DNA from: Arachnomyces sp. PD_36
Lineage: Eukaryota; Ascomycota; Eurotiomycetes; Onygenales; Arachnomycetaceae
Assembly: GCA_032988195.1 (NCBI GenBank)
Contig: JANTQE010000004.1
Span: forward strand, 1-64,000
Length of the DNA stretch: 64,000 nucleotides
Direction: 5' to 3'
The notes below the pieces were generated by a model. That model was not told the origin of the DNA, did no database searches, and saw only the letters and a list, made by a program, of their open reading frames with translations. Both the position numbers and the translations under genes were made by a program. Shown here in pieces: positions 21,528 through 33,281 of the stretch (positions are counted from its first letter, which is position 1; each line of letters starts with the position of its first letter).

Positions 21528-21542
21528 AAATTATAGGCCACA

Positions 21543-23335
21543 ATGACTGCTTCTGCAAAGGATATCAATCGGCGCCCGAGTGAGCTTGCTCATGAGGTCT
21601 CCCGGAGCTTAGGTCTTTCAGCTTCCCCTATCGCCGTCCATTCACAAACATCGAGCTTCGTAGCTTCCCATCCCGGGCGCACTGCACCTCAGACAGCGTC
21701 ATCTATAAAGCACCTCAAACCCTTCGCAACCGAAGACATCAAGATATTGCTGCTAGAGAATATCAACCAAACAGGCCAAGATATCCTCTCCAAACAGGGA
21801 TATCAAGTCGAGGTACTGAAATCTTCGTTGCCGGAAGACCAATTGATTGAGAAGATCAAGTTCGTATACCTTGAGAATTTCCTATGCCCAGCCCCGGAAG
21901 CTGTTATAGAGTCCTCGGCTGATCTTTCATGATATAGAGACGTACATGTCATTGGCATCCGCTCCAAGACGAAACTCACTGCGAGGGTGCTTGCCGAGGC
22001 CCGCAATCTCATTGTCGTCGGCTGCTTTTGTATCGGAACAAACCAGGTTGATCTTCAATACGCAGCGAATCATGGAATCGCCGTGTTCAATTCGCCTTTC
22101 AGTAATTCGCGAAGTGTGGCCGAACTAGTGATTGCAGAGATCATTGTTCTAGCCCGCCAGCTTGGCGATCGTTCAAACGAAATGCATGTGGGGACCTGGA
22201 ATAAAGTGAGCAACAAATGCTGGGAGATTCGTGGCAAGACTCTTGGTAAGAACCAAACCTCATCTTGCCCCATGCTGATAGATGAACATAATCTGACCCC
22301 TACCCTCGCAGGTATTATCGGATACGGGCACATTGGATCACAGTTGTCGGTTCTGGCCGAGGCTATGGGTATGTCGGTGATTTACTACGATGTAGTGAAT
22401 CTGATGGCCCTGGGTACTGCCCGTCAAGTACCTACCCTGGAAGCTCTTCTTAATAAGGCAGACTTTGTCACTTGCCATGTTCCAGAGCTACCCGAGACGA
22501 AGAACATGATCAGCCAGAAGGAATTGGAATGGATGAAAGATGGAAGTTATTTGATCAATGCCAGTCGAGGGAGCGTTGTTGACATCCCGGCCCTAATCCA
22601 TTCCATGAGAACGGGGAAGATTGCAGGAGCCGCCCTGGACGTGTATCCCCGCGAGCCCGCAGGAAACGGGGATTACTTTGACAACACCCTCAACACATGG
22701 GGTACAGATCTACGGAGCCTGAAAAATTTAATCTTGACCCCTCATATTGGTGGCAGCACCGAAGAAGCGCAGAGCGCCATTGGTATTGAGGTTGGGGAGG
22801 CACTTGTTCGATATGTTAATGAGGGCGCTACATTGGGGGCTGTCAACCTTCCTGAAGTTAACCTCCGCTCGTTGACTATGGAAGAACCGAACCATGCGAG
22901 AGTTAGTACTTTACAATGTTGCGTATGGTTTCCCGGATGCTTACCGTTCGATCCAGGTTATTTACATCCATCAAAATATTCCTGGAGTGCTACGTAGAGG
23001 TAAGTAATATCCTTCCAATTTGATGGCATTGAAGTTACTAAATCAAGATAGTGAACGAGATTCTCGGCGATCACAATGTTGATAAGCAGATGACTGATAG
23101 CACGGCTGATGTTCGTCCCTCAAGGTACCAGGTGGAGTAGTGAGACAAGATGTCGCTAACGGAAATCTTAGGTTGCATATCTCATGGCTGATATCAGCGA
23201 TGTCAATACTGAAAAGATCAAGGATTTATATGAAAAGCTAGAAGGTCTTTCATGTCAGTGAACGAGATATCCCTTCCATCGTCGCCTAATACTAATACCT
23301 CCCTAGCCCGAATCATGACGCGAATTCTATATTAA
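21543..23335 (+). CDS. SER33: D-3-phosphoglycerate dehydrogenase
   Basis: The enzyme catalyses the first step of serine synthesis, oxidising 3-phosphoglycerate to phosphohydroxypyruvate with NAD. Seven exons join in frame to 475 residues: 21543-21859, 21938-22245, 22312-22901, 22957-22999, 23052-23110, 23172-23253 and 23307-23335. A fungal-type N-terminal extension of about 60 residues precedes KILLLENINQTG. Substrate/NAD motifs include FNSPFSNSRSVAELV, the Rossmann loop GYGHIGSQ, the D-2-hydroxyacid dehydrogenase signatures around MKDGSYLINASRGSVVD, and LTPHIGGSTEEAQ with the catalytic His. A C-terminal ACT domain, the usual serine-sensing module, is spread over four short exons and ends SSRIMTRILY. 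The gene is complete. Confidence 0.96.
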
Positions 23336-23893
23336 AAATGTTTGGAAACATTCAGCAACTTCAGCGGAAGCCAGATTCAACACGAGGATACGCCCGCTTT
23401 CGTCTCGTCAACATCTCTTTATTTTAAATTTTCTTGGATAGAGTAGGGCTGAGTGATCAAAAAACCAGCTCAGCTGGTCCCGTAGCCCGTCAAATGACGG
23501 AACGGTCGAATGTTTTTTTATATTAACGAATAGAACGGTGGCGTTTTTCCTTAGCATTGGCATACACTTCCTTAATCTCTCCCACCCACAATGCTTAACT
23601 AAGATGATACGTAGAGTTTGGGGAGAGTTTGACCGCAGATGACACTTGAAGGGAAACCAAGAATAATTATCAAAATCGATACCTGGTTTCAATGGTGCTT
23701 GGTAATAATATTATCTACCTCAAGTCGCCCGCCGAATGCTTTGTAAAATACAACTAAATGCTAGGGGATGTTTCATCACCCTAATCGTACATCTCTAGCG
23801 GAGTTTCCCTAACCCCCCCTCCAATTAGTGGAAATATTAAGCCACCGATCTCGTCAAAATTTCAAATTAGGTGTGGAATAACTATATAACATA
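23336..23893. other. Intergenic, convergent 3' ends
   Basis: This region separates the 3' flank of SER33 (+) and the BUR1-type kinase (-). It is mildly AT-rich, and no gene or RNA was recognised. Confidence 0.6.
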
Positions 23894-26085
23894 TTAGCGA
23901 CGGTATAGATTGTAACGTCTATCTGCTTCTCGTGCCGGGTCTCGATTTCTCGAATCCGGGCTTCGGCTTCGTCTCCTGGGAGCGTTCTGGTCTCTTCGGT
24001 CACCATGGCGACTACGGTCTTGCCACTCATCTCGTGAATCCGTAGTTTCACGAGCTCTCGAGCGGCTATCTGGACCGTTGTATTTTGGGACATAAGAGTC
24101 AAGCTTCCCATCATGACGTCCACCGACCCTGGAAGGTGGCATCTCTCGCCGCCCACCAGTCCATGGCTGATGGTGCGACGTTGGGGGTTTAGGTGGGAGG
24201 CCGCCATCTCCTGGTGCTGCGTGGGCATAGGGATGAGGATCCAGCGAGGTCTGTCTTCTTGGGCCTTGGTAGGAGTCCTGAATACGACTGTCATGAGGAG
24301 GTCGAGGACGACGCCCGGGCATACCATTTAAACTGTTAGGGTCAGCCCTGGCGGTGGCCGGTATCCGACTTGATCTTTGCTCAATCCCCGTCCTGCTGCC
24401 TGAACCCGTTGTCCACTCTCCGTTCGGGCCCATACCAACAGACCCGCCTGCTGGGGCGGGTGGTAGGGCCGCTTTCTGATCACGGAACTTTCGCCTGTCA
24501 AGTTCGTGAGATTCTTCGAACTGAGGAAGGTCTCCGGGCTTGGCAGGGAGGGGTGGGTTGAGAAAATAGGGGTGTTTAAGGGCGTCAATTGCATTTATTC
24601 TCTTGCGCCAGTCTAGCTTCAGGAGTTCCGAAAGAAGCGAAATGGCAGCTGGCCCCTGTCTATAAATGTTGCCTATTTAGCGGGTGTTCCGGCATAAGGA
24701 TTATAATATATTTAACTTACTCTCTGAAGATATGGGATAGATTGCCCGACTTCGACCCGAATGACTTGACGCCATCGCATCCGGGAAGCGCGCTCCATCC
24801 TGGCATGTTTTCCTCGGTGGGCGTCCCAACGAGGCTGAATATCAGATGGGCTTGGTTGAGATCACTGGTACCCGCCAGGATCGGTTTCCCTTTGAACATT
24901 TCACCAAAGACGCAACTTGGTAAAGTTAGCCCCAACTGAAATATGGTGAGATCGTCAAAAATTAAAACTTGCACCTACCCAACTCCCCACATATCAATGG
25001 CTGTGGTGTATTTTCTTAGCTGTAAAAGAAGTTCAGGTGGACGATACCACCGTGTTACTACAAGAGTGGTATAGTCCCTTTTAGCTTCTCCGCCACCTTT
25101 TCCGGGTTGGGGCGGGGGTTCATCGTAGGGCCTAGCCAGCCCAAAATCTGCGATCTGGAGGATCCCGTTGTTGCCAATGAGGAGGTTTGCAGCTATAGTC
25201 ATTAGTTTAGTTCTGTAAAGCCATCAGGCATGCCACGTACCCTTCATGTCCCGGTGGAGTATGCCATTCTACGGGGCACGGAATATTAGTTTCAGTCCAA
25301 AGTTGACAATAGTGGGTGTATACTTGATGTAAATATCGAAGCCCTTCTAGCAACTGGAGCATATAGCATTTTATCTGCGGCTCTGTAAAACAAACTTCCG
25401 GGTTCTCCAACAAACCCGAAAGATCATGATCCATATATGGTGTTACCATATACATGCTCGGTTTCTTACGTCCCTCGCCTGTAGGTTGAGGTTAGTGGAA
25501 ATGGCTTGTAAATAATATAATCGAGTCCAGACCTTTGCTGCGCTCGACAGCCATCTCCTGAAGCTGAAGAATATTTGGATGCGATAGCATTTTAAGAAGT
25601 TTCACCTCTCGCAGGGCTGTTATAGGAAACTATATTGTACCGGTTAGTAACATTTGGGAGAAGAATACAATGGAAACTCACTCCATCCTTCTCATTGTGC
25701 ATAAGAATTTTTTTCAAAGCAACGATGGAGCGACTCCGTTTTGATCGTGCCTTGTACACCTCACTGCCACCCCAAATCAGCTCCGATTCTAACCAAACTT
25801 ATCCGAATTACAGTTGGCAGTAAGTCTGGAACCGCTGATGTGAAGATCCTATTCGTGATTTGCCAGTACTAGAGCAGCAGCGCACATACGACATCCACAA
25901 AAGGGCCCAAACTTCTCACCACTGATCGTGAAGCTGGTGAATGTTGCATACCCGAATGTACCCTCCCCAAGCTTTCCCATGAACTCGAACTCTCGTATAT
26001 TTGAGCATCCACGAAATCGCGGCTGTCCATGAGCATCACGCTCAAGGGGGACTTTCGAAACTGCCGAGGGTAGGGGTGAGGCCAT
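23894..26085 (-). CDS. BUR1: Cyclin-dependent kinase BUR1/SGV1 (CDK9-type)
   Basis: This is a P-TEFb-like kinase that phosphorylates the RNA polymerase II tail and elongation factors. The protein starts MASPLPSAVSKVP at 26085. The glycine loop is GKLGEGTFG, and the cyclin-contacting helix contains PITALREVKLL. The catalytic loop HRDMKAANLL is interrupted by an intron after the Lys. Activation-segment motifs are IADFGLARPYDE and TTLVVTRWYRPPELLL. Further kinase-core motifs are AIDMWGVG and FGEMFKGKPI. The C-terminal roughly 170 residues after the kinase domain are Pro/Arg/Asp-rich and low-complexity (RREMPPSRVGG, RRRSRSPDSRNRD), as in fungal Bur1. At least six introns are needed. The frame ends YNLYRR at 23894. 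Confidence 0.93.
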
Positions 26086-26741
26086 CCCGTTCCGATATGT
26101 TGTTTTGCGGTGACCGCAAGCTTCCGTTCAACAGCGCGCTCTATCCGAAACCATGAGGAATGGGGCCAACGCAGATGTAAAACCGTAAGGTTAAACTGGG
26201 TGTCGCCTATTAGGAGGGAAGCGTAGTTTCCTCGGAAAGAGAGAACCTAAATGAATATCGCAATGAGTTAGAGGAAGTTCGTGGTTCATAGATCACACTG
26301 AGGACGGACTCTGGAACTAAGGATCACTGATATACAAACCGGCCACAGTACCACGTATACGGTTCCAAAGGGAATAGTTTCCTAACCAGGTGAGCTATAT
26401 CGAAAAGGATGGATACGGAAGGGCCCTGCTTTCACAATCCGAGTGAAAGTGTCATAGTCGTGGCGCATTCAGCTTGGGACTGTCTGTCTCTACACCATTT
26501 TGGTTATCTTTCGAGGACCCGGATTCTTGAGTTAATCCGAACCCCGGTCCATTGTCCAGCATCGATAACGTGACTTGGGTCTTCCTTCAATAATGAATCC
26601 CATCTCAAAGAACGACTGAGATCAATCTGACCAAAATCCCCTCTACGCTTTTCGAAGGTAAGGCTACTATACTGTCATAGCAATGGATTGAAACCTGATG
26701 GGTTATTTCGTATCTGACTTCCTGACAGAATAGTCGGAGCC
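26086..26741. other. Divergent promoter region of BUR1 and the NDUFB2-like gene
   Basis: This intergenic DNA holds both promoters. The minus strand near 26380-26400 reads TATAGCTCACCTGGTTAGG, a tRNA A-box-like sequence, but no complete tRNA could be folded. No coding exon is supported. Confidence 0.5.
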
Positions 26742-26966
26742 ATGGCTGGCAATCATCCTATCCACGTCCACCCTGTTCGACCGCTATACCGGTTTGCCGC
26801 GACAGCACTTGGTGCTAGCATGTGGTTTTTCGTATGTTAATGGCCCGCTAAACTTTGGTCTCCGTGTCATGAACTAACTGGATGACTTTGACTTATCTAG
26901 CTGATGTACCGGGCGAAAAAGGACGGCGCCGTTTTGCTTGGGCGGAGACACCCGTGGGATCATTAA
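26742..26966 (+). CDS. Complex I small subunit, NDUFB2-like
   Basis: This very small gene encodes 51 residues in two exons (26742-26831 and 26901-26966) around a 69-nt GT-AG intron. The protein starts MAGNHPIHVHPVRPLYRF, has one hydrophobic segment (AATALGASMWFFLMY) and ends RAKKDGAVLLGRRHPWDH. The combination of a MWF-containing single membrane helix, a YRAKKDG-type stretch and a GxRHPWD end is that of the NDUFB2-like membrane-arm subunit of NADH:ubiquinone oxidoreductase known from plants and fungi. It would sit in the mitochondrial inner membrane. Each exon is too short for usual open-frame searches. The start is supported by the small overall size and the lack of upstream coding sequence. 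Confidence 0.82.
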
Positions 26967-27658
26967 ACATACTGCTCTGCCAGAAATTCGCGCACATATC
27001 TTCGACTGACGCCGTCGCCGCGGAGACCCCTCATTGAAGCCGTCGCTACTTTCCATTTACTTGATAAGAATGGATATTTAAAGGAAAAGGGATGGTTATA
27101 TCCGGCGGGCGGTAGGCTGAGACGATATCGCTTAGAAGGAGACATATTGTACGATAATCATTCCAGCGCGATAACCCGTTTCTACATACTAGCAAATTTT
27201 GGGGATGTCTCATGAGCCTCCAGTCGTGGTTTACACCCAGTATAAACATAATATCCGTGTAGGACCGTTTCCCAACCTTCTTGGCGGTATGACATCTCGC
27301 CTTTTTTTTATTGTTTCCCCTGCCGGGTTGCACTCTCTGCGACCCCAACCAAGCATGTTTGTTCTATAGAATAGACTTACCATCCATTTCCCATTCCTTA
27401 TACCTACCAGTTTGCGAGGACCAATTGGATACTACACAAAGAATATAGACCCCCCGCTAGGGGGTTGTGAATAGAGAGTGAATGCATATAGTTACCACAG
27501 AGCACCATGGTTTCTGACTACTGTATGTCGAATGGTCAGATCTGGGCAGTCGCGGTTTATTGGGCAGAAGCCAAACCTCTAGCCATTGTATGTAGTTATC
27601 CCGAGAAAGTAAATACAGGTATATAATAATTCTATAAATACAGGTCAACCCCTATTAT
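26967..27658. other. Intergenic, convergent 3' ends
   Basis: This is the 3' flank of the complex I gene (+) and of the P5B ATPase gene (-). Short minus-strand frames at 26874-27348 are not supported by any domain. No RNA gene was recognised. Confidence 0.55.
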
Positions 27659-30600
27659 TCACGCCTGAAAGTTATCAACAAGGGTTTTATAAAGGCGTCT
27701 GTGCTTTTTACCTCCGATAGACCGAACGCGGAGATAAAAACGTCCAACAAAACGAGCGAAGCTGGGAAAAATTCGGGTTTCGGCAAGCCGAGAAACGGCG
27801 AATCCACCAACTGCTATACCGAAGAGCCCTTCCTTGAACCCAACAGACATTTTTGTTAATTGCATGACACCAAACAGCCAATCCGAGGGCCCGATGAGCA
27901 TGTACGTCGAGAAAAGGAGGGCTAGCACTATTGTGGCCACAAACGGGACTAATGGCTGTTAGAGAGCTCGGGACATCATGGGTTAATGAGACAAACCGTT
28001 TGAGGTCATTGGCTGCCTGAATGGGGGCCCAACACCTAAAACCACTGCCGAGAAAATGTATTGATAACACGAAATGAGAAAAAGGGCTGTATTCTCAGAA
28101 CTTTCAATGTTGGGTTTGTCGAGGTGTTTTTCTGGTGGTTTGAACCTAATAGGCGACTTAGCATACGAACAGCATAACATTCCGCCACGGACTTACCAAG
28201 GCTGAGCCCGGACTGCCTCAAAAACCGCCAGCTGGGTCAAGACACATATGGTCATTTGCCCAAGAAGAGGTACGAGTACTTTCAAGGAGAAGAGATTCGC
28301 AGTCGGCCTTTTCCGACAAAGTATTGGAAATGGTCCAGCCCAGCCCACTTTCAAAGCGTCAGTTTGAGTCAAGAATAGAGTTGAAAAGAGTCTTACTGAA
28401 GATAGCAATTGGTAGGATAAGAGCAAGGTCAATGAATAGGAACTACTGGTAGTTAGAAAAGGACGTTCATGGAGGAAGCCAGCGTTTCATACCTGAAAAT
28501 CACCAAGGTTTGAAGCCGACCCGTAGAGAAAGCTGACGGAGGTGAACTGGATGGCGGAGTACAAGCTCATGTATTTGAAGCATGAAAAGCTGGTGACCAA
28601 GGCAGCTCTCCCTTCCCTGAAGTATGTCAGAAAGAGAATGATCCGGGTAGTACCTGGCCATATTACTTACTTTATGAGTTTTGGGACACAAGATATGTCG
28701 AAAATGCGACTCGTGAAGGGCGCAGCAACGGAGGCCTCCGCTTCTGAAAGAGATATGCCAACATCGGCGGCCTTGAGGGCACCGCAGTCGTTAGCCCCGT
28801 CACCGCAGAATCCACAGCAGTAATCGATAGATTGTAGTTTCTCCACGAGTTCGTGCTTTTCGTCGGGCGACATTCGGGCATAGACTTGTCCGCATATAAG
28901 CATCTTTTTACTAATTAGCGAAGGCCAAAATAACCAAAAATTGATAAAAGGGATATATACCCGTTGTAAGATTTGTTCGGAACCGTAGTCGACAATCCAC
29001 CTAAAAACATCGCCGCTAACAGCGATAGAGTGGCCATGCATATGATAGCTGTTGTACGGCACGGAAATATCAACACCGTCGGGATCTGGAAGGGGCTAAA
29101 TAGGCCGTCAGCCTGGAGAACATGGCAGGTAGGTAGAGTGAACGGACCATTAAAGTTTTCTCGTCGAGTCGTTGAGCAGGGTTGTCGACGCTCTCCCAAC
29201 TAAGCCGCGCCTCTGGGTCAAGAGCATCACCTAGAGAAATTTTAGTGGTGTATCCGAGAGTAGTGTGCATCAGAAAAACAACCTTCTACGAAACGAGGAA
29301 TATAACACTGCTTTTCCGCTTTCAACAAACCACATGCACGGGCAACGCTAACCGCAGTGAGAATATTATCCCCAGTACACATAACATTGCGGATTCCAGC
29401 ATCGCTTAGTTCGCGAATAACCCCACTCGTGCTCGGTTTCAGCTTATTTTCAAAGATTATGAAGCCGACAAACTCCAAGTTAGATTCGGCCTCCTCGCGA
29501 GACATCTTTTGTACCTTCATCCAACTCAGTTTATGGTGGTACTTCGTTGCGCAGGCGATAACACGATAACCCCGGTGGGTATAATACGCAAGGAGTTCAT
29601 CGAAATCCGTTGGAACTGCCGAAAACATTTAGCAAGTATATATAAAACAGCGGACCCCATGACTCACGGCTCCCAGGAACACATATGTCCCTCATACACT
29701 CTGGAGCTCCCTTAACGAAAACGCTTGCCCCGGGATCTTTGAATTGCCTAACAACGACACTCGCACGCCGAAGTTGAGAAACAAATTCAAAGGAGCGAAG
29801 CACACCGAGCTCAATTTGAGGCCACTTATCATACGCACGTTAGCAGTGTTCTAAGCAGGCAGGTGTCGCAGGGATGGGAAACCTACCATTCTTGGATGAT
29901 TTTGATCAGTAGCAAATTCTATCTCTGATGGAGGTCTGGCGACAGATGGAGAGATCGACTCTTGCTCCTCACCCAGGTCACCCGACTTATGGCTCCCTTC
30001 TTTAAAGACCCACCCGGTAAACTGAAACATTTTGAGGTCGAGAGGGTCCCCGATCAGCTCACCATCTACCTCCCTTAAAGAGTGGCAAGTTGCCATGGTG
30101 TGTATAATGGCACTATTCGTGCGATAATCCGCCGCCGAGCCACCTGCAGATGGCGGACTAGATAGTACACGGCGAGGTTCGGACAACAGTCCCCCAAAGC
30201 TAGGCGCCGTCAGTTTCTTTCGGTGCGTACAGGGGTAAGAAAGTTGTTACCTTCGCCCTGAGTTGTGGGCTAATTGAACCCCTAAAACATCAAGTCCGTC
30301 TTCTGTGAGGGTCCCCGTCTTGTCAAAACAGACAACGTCAAGCTTGCCGCCAACGTTCACCCTAGACAATGTCCATTAGTCACCGTTAAATTGCAGAGGG
30401 TATCTACTCTCTTACCTCTGTGGACTAATGCAAAATATCTGCTGTTTCTTTAACCGTGAAAGGGCAAAATTGGTCCCTATCGTTAAAGTAGCGGGGAGGG
30501 CAGGCGGTACAACAATAGTGACAAGATCAAGCGCCCGGATAAATATAGTGTGCCATGGAAGCTTAAAACTGTTAACACCACAGTCCCAGTCAGAAAGGCG

Positions 30601-32475
30601 AGATTGAGCTTACCCCTAATCTTACGAAATTTATAAACGATGCTATAAACCCCAAGCAAGCCACCAACCCCATAACAGAGATATACCGGAAAGAATCTCT
30701 GTAAAACTTGAAGCCGGATGGTTTGGGGAAAAGCATAGAGCGTATTAATGCTCCTTTAGTCGTATTGAACCCGGTCCTAACGACCATAGCCAGTGCAACT
30801 GCTTCGTCATCCTTGGTGTCCTGGGGACGTCGAGCACGGATTATCTTGGTACCACTAAAAAGGAAGTGCTTAGATAGGATTGGATGTGCGGATGTCGCGC
30901 TTAGGTCCAGAAAATCTAGAGCTTCGTTCGTAGTGGGTATTTTGGATACCGGAACAGATTCACCTAATCGCAGAATTTAGAAATAAGAATCAAATTTCCC
31001 TACATCGAAGAAGCCAAACCTGTGAGCATGCTTTCATTTATGATGCAGTCTCCGGCAAGCAAAAGGCAGTCGCAGGGCACTTGAGTTAGCGATGGATCTG
31101 ACACTTCGTACACGTCTCCCGGGACAAGCTCGCTCGACGGAATGGATCTCCCTATATTATCCGAAAAGGATGGTTAGACCACGACAGAGTTACCAGCATA
31201 TCAATCAAAGGAAGCGGGATAAATGAGGCAACTGGAAAAATTTACAGAACCCGCTCCTCATAACCCGAACGTCGCATTCAAAATGGGATATTTCCATGAG
31301 ACGGCGTAGGGTCTTTGACAGTCAGCATGCGATCATTGATGGGGCCGGAGGGTTACAATACCGATCTGGTTTCAATAATCGTAGTGCTGATACTGAATAT
31401 AGATATAAGGAAAATGCATGCTGCATAGTAATAATACTCATCCATGGACCAAAGTACCAAACTGGCAATTTGGAAAATGTAAAACGGATGGAATGCCTAT
31501 AAAGACGAGAATTAATAATTAATCATGGACCACTCGAGAAAAACTCACCTCATCAACAAGGAGTTGCGGAATGGACTTTTGTTCAATTTCAATAGCATTG
31601 GATCCAAATACTTGTTCACGGCGGTCTCTTTCATCTGCATCAAGCCCATTCCGTAAGCTCTTGACGTTTTTCCACTGCGGGTCTTTCCAGTCGTTGTTGA
31701 GAACAAATTTATCTTCGACTGGTTGATAGCAGAATCTGATATATCTGTATTCGAGAAACCGCAAATCCCGGAGGACGGGGTCGTCGTCCTCATCTTCTCG
31801 AAATGTCGACCTCCCTTTGTTGAGACCTCCGAAGACAGTAGAAAGCGCGTGCCCATAAGGCTGAGTTGAGATAGAATGGGTTGTGAATTGACCCCAATCA
31901 TTCTATCAAAATCAGTCACCAATATCGATCGGACAAATAAATGGGCAATTCCTTACCTCGACAACAACCCACTGGCACTTCCCCAGGGGTGCAGGCTTTC
32001 CTATAATTCTTACTCGCCAACGGGGTAGCCAGCGCAGTAATAGGTAGGCAAGCCCACCGGACAAAACGCAAAGTACCACATAGATAATAAACCCGGTGGC
32101 TGCAGTCGAGAAACCAGTAACAACGGCAGTCAGATCTTCTGTCACGATATACATTCTTTGGGTGATCCTCTCGCCGTGCCTTCGAGTATGGTTATAAACC
32201 TCCGAAGAGCGATTCCTGCCTAGGAGTGGATATTCAACAGAGCTCCGGGAACGAGAACCAGACTTCATTCTCGCAGAGATGGTTGGGGACTCGGGATAGA
32301 AGTCATGATCCTCAAGGATACCATCATCATCACTGCTCACTACTTCCACTGCCTCTTCATCTAGCCATTCCGAAAGCTCGTCCTGCTGCTGAAAGAACGT
32401 GACGCTTACTGTTGAGTCATGTCGCGACCGACGATGGGCAAAGGAAGCGACACTAGACGGTATGCTTTCAGACAT
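27659..32475 (-). CDS. YPK9: P5B-type ATPase, YPK9/ATP13A2-like
   Basis: This is a P-type ATPase of the P5B group (yeast vacuolar Ypk9, animal ATP13A2), linked to polyamine and metal handling in the vacuole or lysosome. The start is MSESIPSSVASFAHRRSRHD at 32475. A long Ser/Glu/Asp-rich cytosolic N-terminus precedes the first membrane segments (GFIIYVVLCVLSGGLAYLLL). Signature motifs are LTGESVPVSK (actuator), PPALPATL (the P5B-specific membrane motif), the phosphorylation site CFDKTGTLTEDGLD, and the hinge FCGDGANDCGALKAADVGIS. The last exons hold membrane helices and end GGKKHRRLYKTLVDNFQA at 27659. The coding region is split into many small exons, and every conserved segment I checked is in frame. 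Length is roughly 1,300 residues. The transported substrate cannot be proven from sequence. Confidence 0.93.
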
Positions 32476-33281
32476 AGGGCCCGAATATACCTATCCAACT
32501 GTTAACGACATAATTCATCGCCGGGATTGAATCTTTAATCTAAAGAATAAAGTCATACTTCATCTTGAGCCATCTCTACATCGGAGATTGCACTGAGACT
32601 ACAATGACCAACGCTCGTCAATAATTATTCCTTCTTGGCGGGTAATGGTAGTATAACCTGCTCCTTGTTGAATCACGGCGATATCTCAAAGGCCCCCCGG
32701 AGGGCCTCCTATCCCGCGATGGGGATCCCGGCCCGTCCATGGTAGATTTGCGTACTTTGCGTTGAAGGACCTATATTCAACTTATGCCACCGTGATCATG
32801 TAATGACATCCGGTTCTTTGTACAGGGGCCGTGAAGCGCAAAGATCCATACATTGTCACCTGCAAGCCGTACGTTCCAAGAGTCGAGATATCTTGATTTG
32901 TCGCTGTCGTTCACTCGGTTTCTGTTTTTGAAGCTTTATATGCGGCTCTTTCCCTCGTATCATTAGGTAATCCAAATACACTGACCGACGGTATTTTTGA
33001 GATCGCTCCCTGGTGAGTGATGAAACAATCTTGTATCTTTGGTCTTGCAATTTCACCACCCAGCTTACATAACGACTTCCTAAGTGGGTTTAGACCAACC
33101 CAGCAAGATTTCCCACCAAGTTATTATTCATCCTTCAAAAAAACATCAAGAAGACTATCAATCAAACCCTTCCCAACCAAACCCTTCATCTGTTAGACAC
33201 TCTCGATAACTTCCCACCTCTCACTTTCTCGCAGACACCAGACAACCAGATAGAAACTCCTCTTTGGCTCTGCTGTTCAAG
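32476..33281. promoter_or_regulatory. Divergent promoter region of YPK9 and NAP1
   Basis: The 800 bp between divergent starts contain a pyrimidine/A-rich leader just before the NAP1 start (33110-33240). No coding exon was recognised, and the short minus-strand frames (32856-33059 and 33186-33413) have no support. Confidence 0.55.

Larger units (their letters stand above)
20910..21542. promoter_or_regulatory. SES1 3' flank and SER33 promoter, partly unresolved
   Basis: The interval contains the 3' flank of SES1, a TGAGTCA site at 21235-21241, very long C homopolymers and a run of N. The last 230 bp before the phosphoglycerate dehydrogenase start should be treated as unreliable sequence. Confidence 0.6.

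Noticed and set aside
26340..26410. Minus-strand tRNA suggested by TATAGCTCACCTGGTTAGG
   Set aside because: Only the A-box region matches. No B-box or paired acceptor stem was found, even allowing an intron.
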